In this document: piece by piece, positions 17,205-24,869 of the stretch | Numbering within the stretch: position 1 is the first letter of the stretch | How the letters are laid out: each line of letters begins with the position of its first letter | DNA from: Gammaproteobacteria bacterium | Lineage (GTDB): Bacteria > Pseudomonadota > Gammaproteobacteria > SG8-11 | Direction: 5' to 3' | Assembly (NCBI GenBank): GCA_024641505.1 | Contig: JAHECY010000222.1 | Span: forward strand, 1 to 48,401 | Length of the DNA: 48,401 bases | Position numbers and translations under genes: made by a program | Notes under the pieces: model-generated | Database searches by the model: none | What the model was told of the DNA's origin: nothing | The model's input: only the letters and a program-made list of their open reading frames with translations

Positions 17205-18095
17205 ATGACTATTCCGACCATCGAAGCATTTGTCGGCAACACGCCTCTGGTGCGTTTGCAACGCATGAACCCGAATGCCGCCAACACTATCGCGGTAAAA
17301 CTGGAAGGCAATAATCCCGCCGGCTCGGTGAAGGATCGGCCAGCCCTCTCCATGATCAATCGGGCAGCCGCCCGGGGCGACATCAAACCCGGTGACACGC
17401 TGATCGAGGCGACCAGCGGTAACACTGGAATTGCCCTGGCCATGGCAGCGGCGATCAAGGGCTACAAGATGGTTTTGGTCATGCCGGAAACCATGAGTGC
17501 CGAGCGCCGTGGTTCCATGAAAGCCTATGGTGCTGAGATCATTCTGGTGACCAAGGAAGAGGGCATGGAAGGTGCCCGGGATTTGGCGGATAAAATGGCG
17601 GCGGAGGGCAGGGGCAAAGTCCTCAATCAATTTAGTAATCCCGACAATCCACTTGCCCATTACGAAGGTACCGGCCCAGAGATCTGGCGCGATACTGATC
17701 AAAAAATAACCCATTTCGTCAGCGCCATGGGCACGACCGGGACCATTATGGGAACCTCGCGTTTTCTCAAGGAACGGAATCCAGCGATCCAGATTGTGGG
17801 CGTACAACCCGCTGAGGGATCCTCGATCCCTGGTATTCGCAGGTGGCCGGAAGCCTACCTGCCGAAGATCTATGAACCGCCACGGGTCGATCGCATTATC
17901 GATGTTACCCAAGCGGAAGCTGAGGAAACCACGAGAGCGCTTGCTGCGCGCGAAGGCATCTTTGCCGGGGTTTCTTCAGGGGGTGCAGTGGCAGCGGCTC
18001 TTAGACTGTCTCAGGACGTGCAAGATGCGGTTATTGTCGCCATTATCTGCGACCGCGGTGATCGTTATCTGTCGACCGGTGTTTTTCCTGCCTAA
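17205..18095 (+). CDS. cysM: Cysteine synthase B (O-acetylserine sulfhydrylase)
   Basis: A 296-residue PLP enzyme that forms cysteine from O-acetylserine and sulfide (CysM also accepts thiosulfate). FVGNTPLVRLQRM opens the fold. The PLP lysine is K43 in NPAGSVKDRPA, the substrate loop is EATSGNTGIAL, the phosphate-binding loop is SAMGTTGTIMG, and the C-terminal GVSSGGAVAAAL holds the serine that contacts the PLP ring nitrogen. MSAERRGSMKAYGAEIILV is typical of CysM rather than CysK. The length fits CysM. The next gene follows after 24 bases, and the group cysM to rlmD recalls the cysM-rlmD neighbourhood of many gammaproteobacteria. Confidence 0.95.
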   Translation: MTIPTIEAFVGNTPLVRLQRMNPNAANTIAVKLEGNNPAGSVKDRPALSMINRAAARGDIKPGDTLIEATSGNTGIALAMAAAIKGYKMVLVMPETMSAERRGSMKAYGAEIILVTKEEGMEGARDLADKMAAEGRGKVLNQFSNPDNPLAHYEGTGPEIWRDTDQKITHFVSAMGTTGTIMGTSRFLKERNPAIQIVGVQPAEGSSIPGIRRWPEAYLPKIYEPPRVDRIIDVTQAEAEETTRALAAREGIFAGVSSGGAVAAALRLSQDVQDAVIVAIICDRGDRYLSTGVFPA

Positions 18096-18119
18096 TAATT
18101 AACCAATGATTTCATCCAT

Positions 18120-18896
18120 ATGAATATCTTAGTTTTTGATATTGAGACCATCCCCGATACCGAGGGCGCACGGCGCCTCTACGGCCTGGAAGACTTAGAC
18201 GACAAGAGCGTGGCCAGCATCATGTTCCACAAACGCCGTCAGGAAACCGGGGATTCTGAATTTCTACGTCTGCACCTGCACCGGATAGCCGCCATTTCCG
18301 TGGTGCTGCGTTCCCGGGATAGCCTCAAAGTGTGGTCTCTGGGACCCCAGGAAGCAGGAGAGAAAGAGATCATTGAACGTTTTTTTGAGGGCCTGGACCG
18401 CTACACGCCGACCCTGGTCACCTGGAATGGGACCAATTTCGATTTGCCGGTTCTGAACTACCGGGCTCTGGTGCATGGCGTCAGCGCCCCCCGCTATTGG
18501 GAAACTGGCGAGGAGGACCCGAGCTTCCGTTGGAACAATTACCTGAGTCGTTACCATTGGCGTCATACGGATTTAATGGATGTTCTGGCCGGATATTCTC
18601 CCCGAGCCAATGCCCCCCTGGACGAAATTGCCACGTTACTGGGTTTCCCCGGTAAAATGGGCATGAGCGGCGCCAAGGTCTGGGATGCCTGGCTGGCGGG
18701 CGATATCGCCGGGATACGCAATTACTGTGAAACCGATGCGCTGAATACCTATCTGGTGTACTTACGGTTTCAGTTAATCCGCGGGCGTCTGAATGCGCAG
18801 GAATATGCGCGGGAATGTGAGCTGGTGCGGGAGAATCTACGGCAGGAAAACACAGCGCACCTGGAAGAATTTTTGAAGGCGTGGCAAATGACATAG
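18120..18896 (+). CDS. PolB-type 3'-5' exonuclease domain protein
   Basis: A 258-residue stand-alone DnaQ-like exonuclease of the DNA-polymerase-B type. ExoI is VFDIETIPD with D7 and E9, ExoII is TWNGTNFDLPVLNYR, and ExoIII is YCETDALNTYLVYLRF (YxxxD). All four metal-binding acidic residues are therefore present. In the PolB-like predicted exonuclease family this is usually the whole protein, with no polymerase domain. It would remove 3' terminal nucleotides from single-stranded DNA or RNA; the physiological role is not established. It follows cysM closely and is probably co-transcribed. Confidence 0.88.
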   Translation: MNILVFDIETIPDTEGARRLYGLEDLDDKSVASIMFHKRRQETGDSEFLRLHLHRIAAISVVLRSRDSLKVWSLGPQEAGEKEIIERFFEGLDRYTPTLVTWNGTNFDLPVLNYRALVHGVSAPRYWETGEEDPSFRWNNYLSRYHWRHTDLMDVLAGYSPRANAPLDEIATLLGFPGKMGMSGAKVWDAWLAGDIAGIRNYCETDALNTYLVYLRFQLIRGRLNAQEYARECELVRENLRQENTAHLEEFLKAWQMT

Positions 18897-18966
18897 ATTG
18901 TTGAACGACACAGAAACGGAATTTCTGTGATTATCTCCTTAACGATTCAGACAAGGGAGTGGATGA

Positions 18967-19204
18967 ATGAAACTTCAGATTCTGGGGCGCATCAATAATA
19001 TCGAAACCTTTGCCAGAGGCAAAAAAATTCGTGAATTGGTCAGATTACAAGAGATATATGGCAATGGTAAATGGCGAAAAAGGAAAGGAATCGCGAGGAT
19101 AAAGCTTCCTGACGGGAATGTGAGAGAGACTAGCTGAAATACATTGGTATGAAGCAAATGGTATCGGTAAATTTGAATTCAAGATAAAAAAATATCTCGA
19201 TTAA
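18967..19204 (+). pseudogene. Small conserved hypothetical gene with a frameshift
   Basis: From ATG 18967, after an AAGGGAG ribosome binding site, the frame reads MKLQILGRINNIETFARGKK and continues to a stop at 19135-19137. The +1-shifted frame then continues AEIHWYEANGIGKFEFKIKKYLD to a stop at 19202-19204. I recognise AE(I/L)HWYEAxGIG as the C-terminus of a small family whose N-terminus looks like this one, so the two parts belong together. Removing one base near 19129 (GAGACTA to GAGCTA) would restore a protein of about 78 residues. Either the gene is broken or the assembly has one extra base. Its function is unknown. It sits 10 bases upstream of another small conserved gene, with which it seems to form a pair. 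Confidence 0.7.
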
Positions 19205-19214
19205 GGATTTTTAC

Positions 19215-19433
19215 ATGGACCATAGATTTGTAATATGCATCAGAAACGACGATTATCCGGCGGCACTTGAAAAGCGCAAAATATACGAACTGGCGCCTGA
19301 TGAGGGTGACGCCCGCCATGACCAGATAAGGGTAATAGACGATTCGGGCGAAGCCTATTTGTATCCGGCGGATTATTTTATTGAAGTATCTCATTCCAAA
19401 GAGGCGGAAGAAGCGATAATTCAAGCTGCTTGA
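19215..19433 (+). CDS. Small conserved hypothetical protein (partner of the preceding gene)
   Basis: A 72-residue soluble protein with an AAGGA ribosome binding site seven bases before its ATG. The sequence opens FVICIRNDDYPAALEKRKIY and has RVIDDSGEAYLYPADYF in the middle; together these suggest a small beta-barrel (SH3-like) domain. I recognise the family as one that recurs in gammaproteobacteria and other phyla, but no function is known to me. The gap to the upstream frameshifted small gene is only 10 bases, so they are likely one transcript. The short two-gene layout resembles toxin-antitoxin modules, but nothing in either protein supports that. Confidence 0.75.
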   Translation: MDHRFVICIRNDDYPAALEKRKIYELAPDEGDARHDQIRVIDDSGEAYLYPADYFIEVSHSKEAEEAIIQAA

Positions 19434-19548
19434 GAAGCGCTATACCTTTTCTGTTATGTTGGGTGCACAATCTCTAATTGATACGCCCCACATGGAGTCA
19501 GCAGAAATTCGATTCACTACAACCACTCCCCCAGGTCAGGCGGATTTC

Positions 19549-19645
19549 GTAGGGTGCGTATTACGCACCGGCTGTTCTAACTAGAACTCGAACGATGCCC
19601 AGCTTCGTTGGATAAAATACAAACGGTGCGTAATACGCACCCTAC
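19549..19645. repeat. BIME: inverted pair of GTAG-type REP palindromes
   Basis: The plus-oriented REP is GTAG (19549-19552) followed by GGTGCGTA-T-TACGCACC (19553-19569). The minus-oriented one is GGTGCGTA-A-TACGCACC (19625-19641) followed by CTAC (19642-19645). About 55 bases lie between, including AACTCGAACGATGC, which recurs in the pair at 21032. The 5' GTAG tetranucleotide next to a hairpin is the hallmark of REPs moved by RAYT (TnpA-REP) transposases. No RAYT gene is in this window. The rest of the gap between 19434 and 19683 shows no gene. Confidence 0.85.
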
Positions 19646-19683
19646 ATGGCCTCTTGGCGAGATTATTTTTTAACAGGTTAAGA

Positions 19684-21009
19684 ATGTCGAAACGAAAAAA
19701 AACACTGCGCACGGACACACCCATCGTCACCATCGAGTCCCTGACCCATGAGGGCAAGGGTGTCGCCCGCGTGGATGGCAAAGTGGTATTTGTGGATGCG
19801 GTGCTGCCCGAGGAAAAAGTGCGCATCCGGTATGTGCATGCTTCGCGCAAGCATGATAATGCCGTGCCCGAGGAAATCATCACGCCGTCATTACAACGGG
19901 TTACACCCCAATGCGAACATTTCGGATTATGCGGTGGCTGCAGCATGCAGCATGTGCTCCCGGGTGAGCAGATTCTGCTGAAGCAGCAAATATTGCTGGA
20001 TAATCTCAAGCATATCGGCAATGTCATCCCCGATCACATACTGCCGCCGCTCACCGGACCGGTATGGGGCTACCGACGCAAAGCGCGACTGGGCGTGCGT
20101 GACGTCATCAAGAAGGACAAGGTGCTGGTGGGCTTCCGGGAAAAATACGGTCGTTACCTGGCGGACCTGCAGCAGTGTCATGTGCTGGTACCGGCAGTAG
20201 GCATGCAGCTCGACGCCCTGGGGCACCTGATCGAGTCCCTGAGCATTCGCGCGCAGGTTCCTCAAATCGAAGTGGCGTTCGGCGACGAGTCCGGCGCGTT
20301 GATTTTTCGGGTATTGGCACCGCCCAGTGACGCGGACCAACAGCATCTGATCACCTTTGGCAAGGAAAACAATCTTCAGATCTATATTCAACCCGGCGGC
20401 CATGACACTATCACCACGCTGTGGCCGGATACTGAAATACCATTGCACTATGGTTTGCCCGATCATGGCGTGAGCTTTCATTTTTCTCCGACCCAGTTCA
20501 CGCAGGTGAACGGCGACATCAATCGTGTCATGGTCAATCACGCGCTGGCATTGCTGGCGCCGTCGGTGGATGACAATGTGTTGGAATTATTTTGCGGTCT
20601 GGGTAATTTCACATTGCCGATCGCCAAGCATGCGCGGCATGTCACCGGCATCGAGGGTGAACTCGGCCTGGTGCAGTTGGCGCAGCGCAATGCGGCGGAC
20701 AACGGTATTGCCAATGTCAGTTATCATATGGCCAATTTATTTGAGGATTTTCGCGAATTTTCCTGGTCTCGACAAAGCTACACCAAGTTGTTTCTCGATC
20801 CGCCGCGTACCGGCGCCCGGGAAGTGGTGGAGTGGCTACCCTGGGATGTACAGAAAATCGTTTACGTCTCCTGTAATCCCGCCACCCTGGCGCGGGACGC
20901 GGCGATACTGGTACGCGACAAGGGATATAAATTGACCAGGGCAGGGGTCATGGACATGTTTCCGCACACCTCCCATGTGGAGAGTATCGCGGAGTTTGTG
21001 AAAAAATAG
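19684..21009 (+). CDS. rlmD: 23S rRNA m5U1939 methyltransferase
   Basis: A 441-residue SAM-dependent RNA methyltransferase that makes 5-methyluridine at U1939 of 23S rRNA. The N-terminal TRAM domain (about 10-70) is followed by a [4Fe-4S] site: C77 and CGLCGGC-like C83, C86 in CEHFGLCGGC, and C165 in LQQCHVL. The methyltransferase domain has ELFCGLGNFTLPIA (SAM loop), FLDPPRTGA and the catalytic C397 in YVSCNPATLARD. All key residues are present and the length matches E. coli RlmD (433). ATG 19684 is chosen over an upstream ATG at 19654, which lies just after a REP element and adds ten non-conserved residues. REP pairs flank both ends of the gene. Confidence 0.95.
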   Translation: MSKRKKTLRTDTPIVTIESLTHEGKGVARVDGKVVFVDAVLPEEKVRIRYVHASRKHDNAVPEEIITPSLQRVTPQCEHFGLCGGCSMQHVLPGEQILLKQQILLDNLKHIGNVIPDHILPPLTGPVWGYRRKARLGVRDVIKKDKVLVGFREKYGRYLADLQQCHVLVPAVGMQLDALGHLIESLSIRAQVPQIEVAFGDESGALIFRVLAPPSDADQQHLITFGKENNLQIYIQPGGHDTITTLWPDTEIPLHYGLPDHGVSFHFSPTQFTQVNGDINRVMVNHALALLAPSVDDNVLELFCGLGNFTLPIAKHARHVTGIEGELGLVQLAQRNAADNGIANVSYHMANLFEDFREFSWSRQSYTKLFLDPPRTGAREVVEWLPWDVQKIVYVSCNPATLARDAAILVRDKGYKLTRAGVMDMFPHTSHVESIAEFVKK

Positions 21010-21031
21010 TGAACTGTGCATCGTGTTTTGC

Positions 21032-21124
21032 GTAGGGTGCGTAATACGCACCGTTTTTTTATAACTCGAGCGAAGCATGGCTAAGTTTGATAAAAAAACC
21101 AACGGTGCGTAATACGCACCCTAC
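21032..21124. repeat. BIME: inverted REP pair between convergent genes
   Basis: GTAG (21032-21035) plus GGTGCGTA-A-TACGCACC (21036-21052), and the opposite copy GGTGCGTA-A-TACGCACC (21104-21120) plus CTAC (21121-21124). The interior has ACTCGAGCGAAGC and runs of T and A (TTTTTTT at the left, AAAAAAA at the right) that extend the symmetry. It fills the gap between convergent rlmD and the lipoprotein gene, where it could also serve as a bidirectional terminator. Confidence 0.85.
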
Positions 21125-21138
21125 ATTCGGCGCTCCGT

Positions 21139-21810
21139 TTAATTCTCCCGGCGATCCCCCAGCAAAGTTTCGATCCGGTTCAGATCGTTAACCACGCGCC
21201 AGGTGCCGCCACCGGACTCCACACGGGTTTTCCATGCTTCAAGCCGATCAAGGTATTCGCGGGGATCGACATTGTCGGTGCGTAACTTGGTGACATTGAT
21301 CGCTGACACTTTGATGCCGTTGAAGTTGATCGGAAAATCACGCACTTGGCCTTTTTGGATTTCTTCCTTGAGATCGGAGAAAACCAGAATATATTTGCTG
21401 CCTGCACCGGTTTCGTTCAGAAATTCGATGCCCTGGATCATACCCCCGGTAATATCGGTGTAGGCGCTGCTGCTCACCCGACCCACAAAGCGGTTGATTG
21501 CGGTCTGGAATGCACGTTTCTGTGAGTTAGCCTGCGATGGTTTGCTGTCAAAGGTGACCTTGGCAACAATATCCTTTTCACTGAAGCTGCCGCTGTCGAT
21601 TTTGGCAACAGCCAGAGAATCACCGGTGGCCAGGGTGCCCAGAAGATAATTGATGATCTTCTGCGCCTTTTCGATTTCCTGGGTATACGTGCCGGAGGTA
21701 TCGATCAACATATAGACTGCTGTATTGCGCGGTACGGGTTTGCCGCATCCCGCCAACACGAGTGACAACACCGCAAACATTCCCAAGACGGCTTTGACTC
21801 CCATCTTCAT
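21139..21810 (-). CDS. VWA-like lipoprotein
   Basis: A 223-residue protein with a lipoprotein signal peptide: a basic start, a hydrophobic stretch and the lipobox LVLAGC with C22. Position +2 is glycine, so Lol-dependent sorting to the outer membrane is likely. The mature part begins as a von Willebrand A-like fold: AVYMLIDTSGTY (D37-T-S39-G-T41, MIDAS-like), then ITGGMIQGIEFL and KYILVFSDLKEE, which correspond to later VWA strands. The MIDAS is close to DxSxS but ends in threonine. Function is unknown; the fold suggests metal-dependent protein binding in the periplasm. It follows the coiled-coil membrane protein gene by 22 bases and is probably its partner. A G9 tract lies just before the start codon (see separate entry). 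Confidence 0.82.
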   Translation of the reverse strand: MKMGVKAVLGMFAVLSLVLAGCGKPVPRNTAVYMLIDTSGTYTQEIEKAQKIINYLLGTLATGDSLAVAKIDSGSFSEKDIVAKVTFDSKPSQANSQKRAFQTAINRFVGRVSSSAYTDITGGMIQGIEFLNETGAGSKYILVFSDLKEEIQKGQVRDFPINFNGIKVSAINVTKLRTDNVDPREYLDRLEAWKTRVESGGGTWRVVNDLNRIETLLGDRREN

Positions 21811-21814
21811 ACTT

Positions 21815-21823
21815 CCCCCCCCC
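21815..21823 (-). promoter_or_regulatory. G9 homopolymer in the ribosome binding region of the VWA lipoprotein gene
   Basis: Nine C on the plus strand (21815-21823), that is nine G on the coding strand, followed by AAGT and the ATG. The tract itself serves as the Shine-Dalgarno region. Tracts of this kind slip during replication and can alter spacing, so translation could be phase-variable. That is an inference. Confidence 0.5.
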
Positions 21824-21832
21824 GTATGACTA

Positions 21833-23362
21833 TCAAGACATGGTCGAATCGATACCCGGCAACGATTTGGGCTTTTTCGCGGCGATCACTACCTTCGCCG
21901 GCTTGGCATCTTTGATTTCGATCTCGTGGCCATTGCGGTCACCGCGTTCACTTCGGTCACTGCGGCCGCTATGACCACTGTGCAACAACTGTTCGACCCG
22001 CAACGGTACGATCACGATAAGATCGTAGATGTTGATCACGAAACTACCGGCATTCAGCGAAATATTACCGAAGAATCTGCAGAAAAATGCCAGGAAGCGC
22101 AGGAACGCTGCGGCCACCACTCCCAATACCGTACGCGAGGAGTGAATAAAGGATTCCAGAGGAATCGCCACGAAGGTCAGCGCGAACGGCAACACGAAAC
22201 CCATGACCATTTGGCCGATCGACGGGATCCAGCGATATTCCGCCTGTACCACTTGTACGCCGGCCAGAGCCTGGGTCAACGCTTCACGATCCGTGGCCAT
22301 GATGTCACGCATATAAGCCAGTGCCGATTCGATGCTGGCAAACGCAAACAGAAACGAAAACAAAATCCATGCGATGCGGGTACGCAGCTTGTCATCCATG
22401 GAACCGATCACTGGAAACAAGCGGGTAACACCAATGGCCTCCATCAAAAACAGGCCCATGGCGATTTCCACGGAGATGATGACCATCGCCGCCACATCGG
22501 AAACCTGCCAATTAGTGGCGCCTACATAGGTACCCGCGCCGACCATTTCCGACATCGGCAGCGCGATCAGTTGAAAGTTGATGAAACCGCCCAGGGCCGC
22601 GATCACCAATACCAGGCCAGCAATGAAAAACTGAGTCAATGACGACGATGACAACAACTTCGCCGATTGGTCGGTTTGTTTGAGAATCTCCGCATACTGG
22701 TCCATTTGATTATCAATAATCTTTGACCGTTCATCCAAGTTGTTGATTCGTTTCTCAACGGTCTCCAGGGAATGGGTCATCTTGCGCCAATAGGGCAGCA
22801 TATGCTTAAGCAGACCATGACGCCGTTTACTGGCATCGCGGTATTCTGACAAGGCCTTGTCATTGGCGCGCTTTAAAGTACAGTGGATATCGTCAAGAAT
22901 CTTGGCTACCGTGGGATCACCATTCCCCGGAATTTTGGCCACGTGCTCGATCGCTTCCAGCCAGTTGGGCGGACTTGGAGGTACTTCCGCTGTCTGCTGA
23001 TAATCTTCATCGATTTTGGTAATTTGTTCTTTCAGCTTGCGTTGCATCGACGGATATCCGCTGAGATCCCGATTTACGGTGACTGCGACGCGCTGAAACT
23101 CCCGCTCGATGTGACGCTCCGTCGACACCCTGCCGTGCTGTAACAGTACCTGCCGATTTCGCTCCTTGAGGTGTTTTTCCGTTGACTGTATGGTGCGGGC
23201 AGCGATGCGTGCAGCTTTGTGTATAACTTTGGTGAAGGCGCGAATTGCTTGATGCGCTTTGTCACGTGCCACATACATTACACCGATGACAAGTACCATC
23301 CACCAAATGACGGAAATGGCGACCTGATCAGACCAGAGCGTTAACAAGTTCGCTCCCGACAT
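21833..23362 (-). CDS. Coiled-coil polytopic membrane protein of unknown function
   Basis: About 509 residues from ATG 23362, which has a GGAGG site; an upstream TTG would add four residues. One helix near the N-terminus (AISVIWWMVLVIGVMYVA) is followed by a highly charged region of about 200 residues rich in K, E, R and Q, probably coiled coil (LETVEKRINNLDERSKIIDNQ). Five or so hydrophobic helices follow between about residues 240 and 460. The C-terminus is hydrophilic with SGHSGRSDRSERGDRNGH low complexity. I do not recognise a named family. It lies 22 bases upstream of the VWA lipoprotein gene and the two probably form an inner-membrane/periplasm complex. The divergent neighbour encodes a DUF2914 protein. 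Confidence 0.75.
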   Translation of the reverse strand: MSGANLLTLWSDQVAISVIWWMVLVIGVMYVARDKAHQAIRAFTKVIHKAARIAARTIQSTEKHLKERNRQVLLQHGRVSTERHIEREFQRVAVTVNRDLSGYPSMQRKLKEQITKIDEDYQQTAEVPPSPPNWLEAIEHVAKIPGNGDPTVAKILDDIHCTLKRANDKALSEYRDASKRRHGLLKHMLPYWRKMTHSLETVEKRINNLDERSKIIDNQMDQYAEILKQTDQSAKLLSSSSLTQFFIAGLVLVIAALGGFINFQLIALPMSEMVGAGTYVGATNWQVSDVAAMVIISVEIAMGLFLMEAIGVTRLFPVIGSMDDKLRTRIAWILFSFLFAFASIESALAYMRDIMATDREALTQALAGVQVVQAEYRWIPSIGQMVMGFVLPFALTFVAIPLESFIHSSRTVLGVVAAAFLRFLAFFCRFFGNISLNAGSFVINIYDLIVIVPLRVEQLLHSGHSGRSDRSERGDRNGHEIEIKDAKPAKVVIAAKKPKSLPGIDSTMS

Positions 23363-23710
23363 GGGAACCTCCAAGCAGAAAAGTTTTGTGGGTATACCCG
23401 GAAAGTAATCAACCTTTACATATTTACCAGAATCAATCCTGGTAACAGACTATATTGGTCGCCATTGGTTTTTCTTGAGCGTAGGGACGGGTCACTCGCG
23501 CTTCACACTAATATAGCACACCGTCCTGGTCTGTGAGTGCGTTCACATAATCCCACGATGATTATTGATATTAATAGAATCCTGAACTAGGTTTTAAAGT
23601 TATAGCGTAATTGACCACGCATTACCCCTAGTAATAATACTCATTTGATTCAGATTAACATATCGATCGCCGCTAGTTTTGGTACGGCGTCATTGCAAGG
23701 AGACCTGGAC
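23363..23710. other. Divergent intergenic region with an inverted repeat
   Basis: 348 bases between divergent genes, without a credible coding sequence. It contains the inverted repeat TTACCAG (23424-23430) / CTGGTAA (23439-23445), which could be an operator for the minus-strand pair, and a candidate plus-strand promoter (next entry). Confidence 0.5.
23611..23640 (+). promoter_or_regulatory. Putative promoter of the DUF2914 gene
   Basis: TTGACC (23611-23616), an 18-base spacer and TAATAC (23635-23640), about 70 bases before the ATG at 23711. A reasonable sigma-70 match. Confidence 0.4.
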
Positions 23711-24181
23711 ATGAAAATTATTTACGCACCGCTCATTTTGGTTGCCTTTAGTGGTCTGGCATTGGCGGAAAATACCGAAGTCCCTGTCAACACCGACACA
23801 ACTGCCACCGCGCATGACATGCCCGCACCTGCGGAGGGTTTCTCACGCGGCGTGGTCGAGCGCGCGGTCTTTACCACCGACATCGTAGAACGAGAACCGG
23901 CGGACGAAATCGCGACACTGGATCCAACTCACAATCAGGTTTATTTCTTCACAGAGTTGCGGGACATGTCCGGGCACACCGCAGTGCACCGCTGGGAATA
24001 CGATGGTGAAGTCATCGCCGAAGTAGACTTCAATGTTCGTGCACCACGTTGGCGTGTCTGGTCCAGCAAAAAACTGGATCCGTCAAAAACCGGTACCTGG
24101 ACCGTGTCGGTCATCAACACAACAGGGGATGTGCTGAAGTCCACCACGTTTACTTATGGTGATCTGGCATCGGCACAATAA
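23711..24181 (+). CDS. Exported DUF2914 domain protein
   Basis: A 156-residue protein with an AAGGAGA ribosome binding site eight bases before ATG 23711. A Sec signal peptide (MKIIYAPLILVAFSGLALA) is cleaved near residue 19, followed by a short acidic linker and one DUF2914 domain: VERAVFTTDIVEREP, VYFFTELRDMSGHTAVHRWEY, APRWRVWSSKKLDP and GTWTVSV. DUF2914 is a periplasmic beta-sandwich module found in several contexts, with no reaction assigned. The protein probably binds another envelope component. It is divergent from the coiled-coil membrane protein gene and has no close downstream partner. Confidence 0.85.
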   Translation: MKIIYAPLILVAFSGLALAENTEVPVNTDTTATAHDMPAPAEGFSRGVVERAVFTTDIVEREPADEIATLDPTHNQVYFFTELRDMSGHTAVHRWEYDGEVIAEVDFNVRAPRWRVWSSKKLDPSKTGTWTVSVINTTGDVLKSTTFTYGDLASAQ

Positions 24182-24381
24182 TTGCCATTGATCGGATGGT
24201 GCAGCGACCGTGAGCGGTAATTTTCACTACTGATCAGGCAGATATCCAGTAAACGCCGTCTAATATGACTGAACAACTATGGAATAGTGAATTAATGGTG
24301 CGTCTGCGGCCTTCTCTGCTATGATTTTGGCATAAACCGTAATACTCTTTCACAATCACCCTGCGTAGGAGGAGACAGGCC

Positions 24382-24678
24382 ATGCCACACGAGTATCAAC
24401 CGGCAGTCGGAGAATGGTTTAAGGATATAAGCGGTCGAACATTTGAAATCGTCGCCGTCGATGAAGCAACCGTCGGGATACAGTATTTCGACGGCGACTT
24501 GGCGGAAGTGGATATGGATGTTTGGTTCGAAATGGACCTCCAATCCATTCCTGAACCGGAAGACTGGTCGGGCCCCTACGACAATCTGGGCAAGGACGAC
24601 TTCGCGGATTCCGGCGCTGGTTTGCATCCGGAAGACTGGAACGGCCCATTTGACGAAATCGAAAGGGACGAATACTGA
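24382..24678 (+). CDS. Small acidic conserved protein with an internal duplication (possibly DUF6763)
   Basis: A 98-residue, strongly acidic soluble protein with a good AGGAGGAG site before ATG. The first half (PAVGEWFKDISGRTFEIVAV, then IQYFDGDLAEVDMDVWFEMDL) looks like a small beta-barrel. The second half holds two copies of PEDWxGPxD, at residues 59-67 and 83-91, each followed by an acidic patch. I recall related gammaproteobacterial proteins with one copy; the DUF number is from memory. Function is unknown. The 200 bases upstream (24182-24381) show no gene, and the 191 bases downstream (24679-24869) separate it from the convergent protease gene. Confidence 0.75.
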   Translation: MPHEYQPAVGEWFKDISGRTFEIVAVDEATVGIQYFDGDLAEVDMDVWFEMDLQSIPEPEDWSGPYDNLGKDDFADSGAGLHPEDWNGPFDEIERDEY

Positions 24679-24869
24679 ACCGGCACAGGTTCAAGACGGC
24701 GTATCAGATGTCATATGACGCAGTAGGTGTATGACGCACCGAATTTCCAAGTTCACCAACGCAGGTCCGTTTCCTGGCGTCTCCGTTCCGCGTTTCCTGC
24801 TCCATGCTCTGACACTTGTTACACCAGTTACAGCGCGCAAGAAATATCAGCTTGTAGCTGCCTGACAGC

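Noticed and set aside
17190-17912. Minus-strand open frame of 240 codons opposite cysM
   Set aside because: cysM is fully supported by motifs; the antisense frame has no domain or ribosome site and arises from the GC-rich codon pattern.
18967-19433. Toxin-antitoxin module
   Set aside because: Two small adjacent genes fit the layout, but neither sequence resembles a toxin or a DNA-binding antitoxin, and the first is frameshifted.
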